A stretch of 64,000 bases of DNA, from the NCBI RefSeq assembly GCF_964021845.1, contig NZ_CAXHZC010000004.1:124001-188000 (forward strand), read 5' to 3'. This DNA comes from Arcticibacterium sp964021845 (GTDB lineage: Bacteria > Bacteroidota > Bacteroidia > Cytophagales > Spirosomataceae). Shown here one piece after another: positions 62,733 through 64,000 of this stretch. The notes below the pieces were generated by a model. The model was not told where the DNA came from and did not search any database. It worked only from the letters and a program-made list of their open reading frames with translations. Positions within the stretch are counted from its first letter, which is position 1. Every line of letters begins with the position of its first letter. The position numbers and the translations under genes were made by a program.

Positions 62733-64000
62733 ATCTTTTTCTTAAAAACGGTCGGTTGAGAAATTTTTATTTTATAATCTTCTGCTAAATCTATAGCCTC
62801 TTGTACATAGCCTTTATACTGAGTTTCTAAGTTTATTAAAAACTCAGCTAGCTCTTCTCTGTTATTCTTGTCTTTTATGTAGTCACTCATTCGCATAGGC
62901 TTATGTATATAAGCGGATAGTACGTTATGACTTAATCTTTTATCAAAGTTAGCAACGGAAATTGGTACTATAAACGGTTCGGGGCTGATTTCTAAGGCAA
63001 GTTTAAATGCCCCAGGTTTTAATGCTCCTGGAGATTGGGTGGTAATTCGGCTTGTTCCTTCTGGGCTAATCATAATATTAACGCCACCCTGAATATAGGC
63101 TTGTGCCTCATCATAAAACTGCTGTTTTCTGTTCTTTTTTTCTATTTCAGATTCTTTAATTCTTACAGACTCCGGAGTATGCACATTAATATGCCCAAGG
63201 CGGTCATAGTAATTCTGATGGCCATATTCTACATTTCTGCTCACTCTTACTACTCTAATTCCAGGGTCGCCGTATTTCTTTTGCAAAATCATAGAACTCA
63301 CAAAGTGTGAGTCTAGGGTCAGCTGAAAGTTATTAGGAAGCGTATTATAAGGATGATTTAATAAATGGTTATAAATGAAAATATGTCCTGCTTGGTCAGG
63401 TAAGTTTTCCCAGCCACCAATCACATAATCTGAATGTTCAAAAGCCTCTTGAAAACGAATAGCACATTTTTTTCGGATAGCGGAACTTGGCTCATCACTT
63501 GGTGATTTAACCACAGATTCGTACACATTGACTAAGCCTTTATAAAATTTATTCTCTTGATTTACATTGCCTAGCACACCAAGACATACATTCGCTAAAC
63601 CTCTTTCTAGGGTATTACCGTTTTTAATCAATGTTCTTAAACATAAAAAGGCATCTTCTAGTGTAAGAATGTTGTTCAGTAAATAAGGAACTTTATGAAG
63701 CTTAGAGCTTGCATCTAGTTGGGTAGAGTTTTGTTCTATTAAATTCCGAATTGCAAGTATCTCTTTTTCAAATTTTTGAGAAATAAGCCTTGACCTCGCC
63801 GACCTTAACTGGTTGCCTATAAGCCATAAGAGCCTATAGTGAAGTGATAATTTAAAATCTGAATATTGCTCTGTAAGGCTAAGAAGTTTTTTCTTAGGAA
63901 AGTGAAATACTACAGAGTCTTGTAGAGCAATGGCGGTTGAAACGTTTGATTTGTCTTTTAAACATCCAGCCCAAGAAATGGTATATCCCTCATGCGTTAA
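62729..64000 (-). CDS. Acyltransferase with cyclic-nucleotide-binding-like N-terminus (5' partial)
   Basis: The frame stays open to the right edge, so the start is outside; 423 codons are visible. The TTG at 63631 is internal. The first visible part, EGYTISWAGCLKDKSNVSTAI followed by LQDSVVFHFPKKKLLSLTE, looks like the end of a cyclic-nucleotide-binding beta-roll. A helical linker follows (LLWLIGNQLRSARSRLISQKFEK). The C-terminal half is a PlsC-type glycerolipid acyltransferase: IFIYNHLLNHPYNTLP where NHxxxxD is expected (the Asp is not in the usual place), then MISPEGTSR and FKLALEISPEPFIVPISV. It probably acylates a lysophospholipid or aminolipid under nucleotide control. It is coupled to the SGNH hydrolase. 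Confidence 0.82.
   Translation of the reverse strand, partial: LTHEGYTISWAGCLKDKSNVSTAIALQDSVVFHFPKKKLLSLTEQYSDFKLSLHYRLLWLIGNQLRSARSRLISQKFEKEILAIRNLIEQNSTQLDASSKLHKVPYLLNNILTLEDAFLCLRTLIKNGNTLERGLANVCLGVLGNVNQENKFYKGLVNVYESVVKSPSDEPSSAIRKKCAIRFQEAFEHSDYVIGGWENLPDQAGHIFIYNHLLNHPYNTLPNNFQLTLDSHFVSSMILQKKYGDPGIRVVRVSRNVEYGHQNYYDRLGHINVHTPESVRIKESEIEKKNRKQQFYDEAQAYIQGGVNIMISPEGTSRITTQSPGALKPGAFKLALEISPEPFIVPISVANFDKRLSHNVLSAYIHKPMRMSDYIKDKNNREELAEFLINLETQYKGYVQEAIDLAEDYKIKISQPTVFKKKI

Noticed and set aside
1..64000. tRNA or rRNA genes
   Set aside because: No clover-leaf with TTCGANNC arm and CCA-type end, and no rRNA core sequence, was noticed by eye; a covariance search was not possible.

Overview
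The window comes from an AT-rich member of the Bacteroidota, most likely the order Cytophagales. This is inferred from family content, not from a search. Supporting signs are type IX secretion (T9SS) proteins and sorting domains, a TonB-dependent receptor paired with a DUF4249 lipoprotein, FG-GAP/ASPIC-UnbV proteins, LytTR/LytS-type signalling, DUF4230 and DUF4126 proteins, weak Shine-Dalgarno sites, and several -7 boxes of the Bacteroidota type TAnnTTTG. No rRNA, tRNA or CRISPR array was seen.

Layout. 1-4135: two overlapping FG-GAP repeat genes; the first is cut by the window edge and the second is a lipoprotein with a c-type haem motif. 4132-7687: TonB-dependent receptor and DUF4249 lipoprotein. 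7956-10310: secreted SASA-type esterase with a T9SS tail. 10384-16179: sucA-sucB-lpdA, the 2-oxoglutarate dehydrogenase complex, with a doubled lipoyl domain in E2. 16377-29424: a T9SS surface cluster with a giant repeat protein of about 2,790 residues (type B sorting domain), two PorP/SprF proteins and a PorE-like OmpA protein. 30067-34136: cmk, an FAD oxidoreductase and a BamA-like barrel whose protease-like N-terminus has lost its zinc ligands. 34239-41169: YceI lipoprotein, miaA, DUF4230, a split LytS/LytTR pair and a YdjC-type deacetylase. 41273-48617: small secreted proteins, then a sigma factor/TPR membrane protein pair facing a GH18-CHAT operon. 48627-55905: ArsC-like protein, argS, NHL-like lipoprotein, YicC, DUF4126 and a lipoprotein sulfatase.

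56039-61571 is the accessory region. It holds a zinc-ribbon protein with a decayed second copy of part of it, a YhcG/DUF1016 nuclease, two unknown genes, and an element with 22-bp perfect inverted ends. The element contains an IS1595-type transposase, a HicB-like gene pair with an unusually strong ribosome binding site, an unlisted 45-residue ORF, and a roughly 150-nt stretch that folds into consecutive hairpins. That stretch is the best candidate here for something undescribed. 61746-64000: a short ssb, then an SGNH hydrolase translationally coupled to a large acyltransferase that runs off the right edge with a cyclic-nucleotide-binding-like N-terminus.

All functional calls rest on reading motifs and on family knowledge; no alignment or search was run. 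Promoter, ncRNA and operon statements are inferences.
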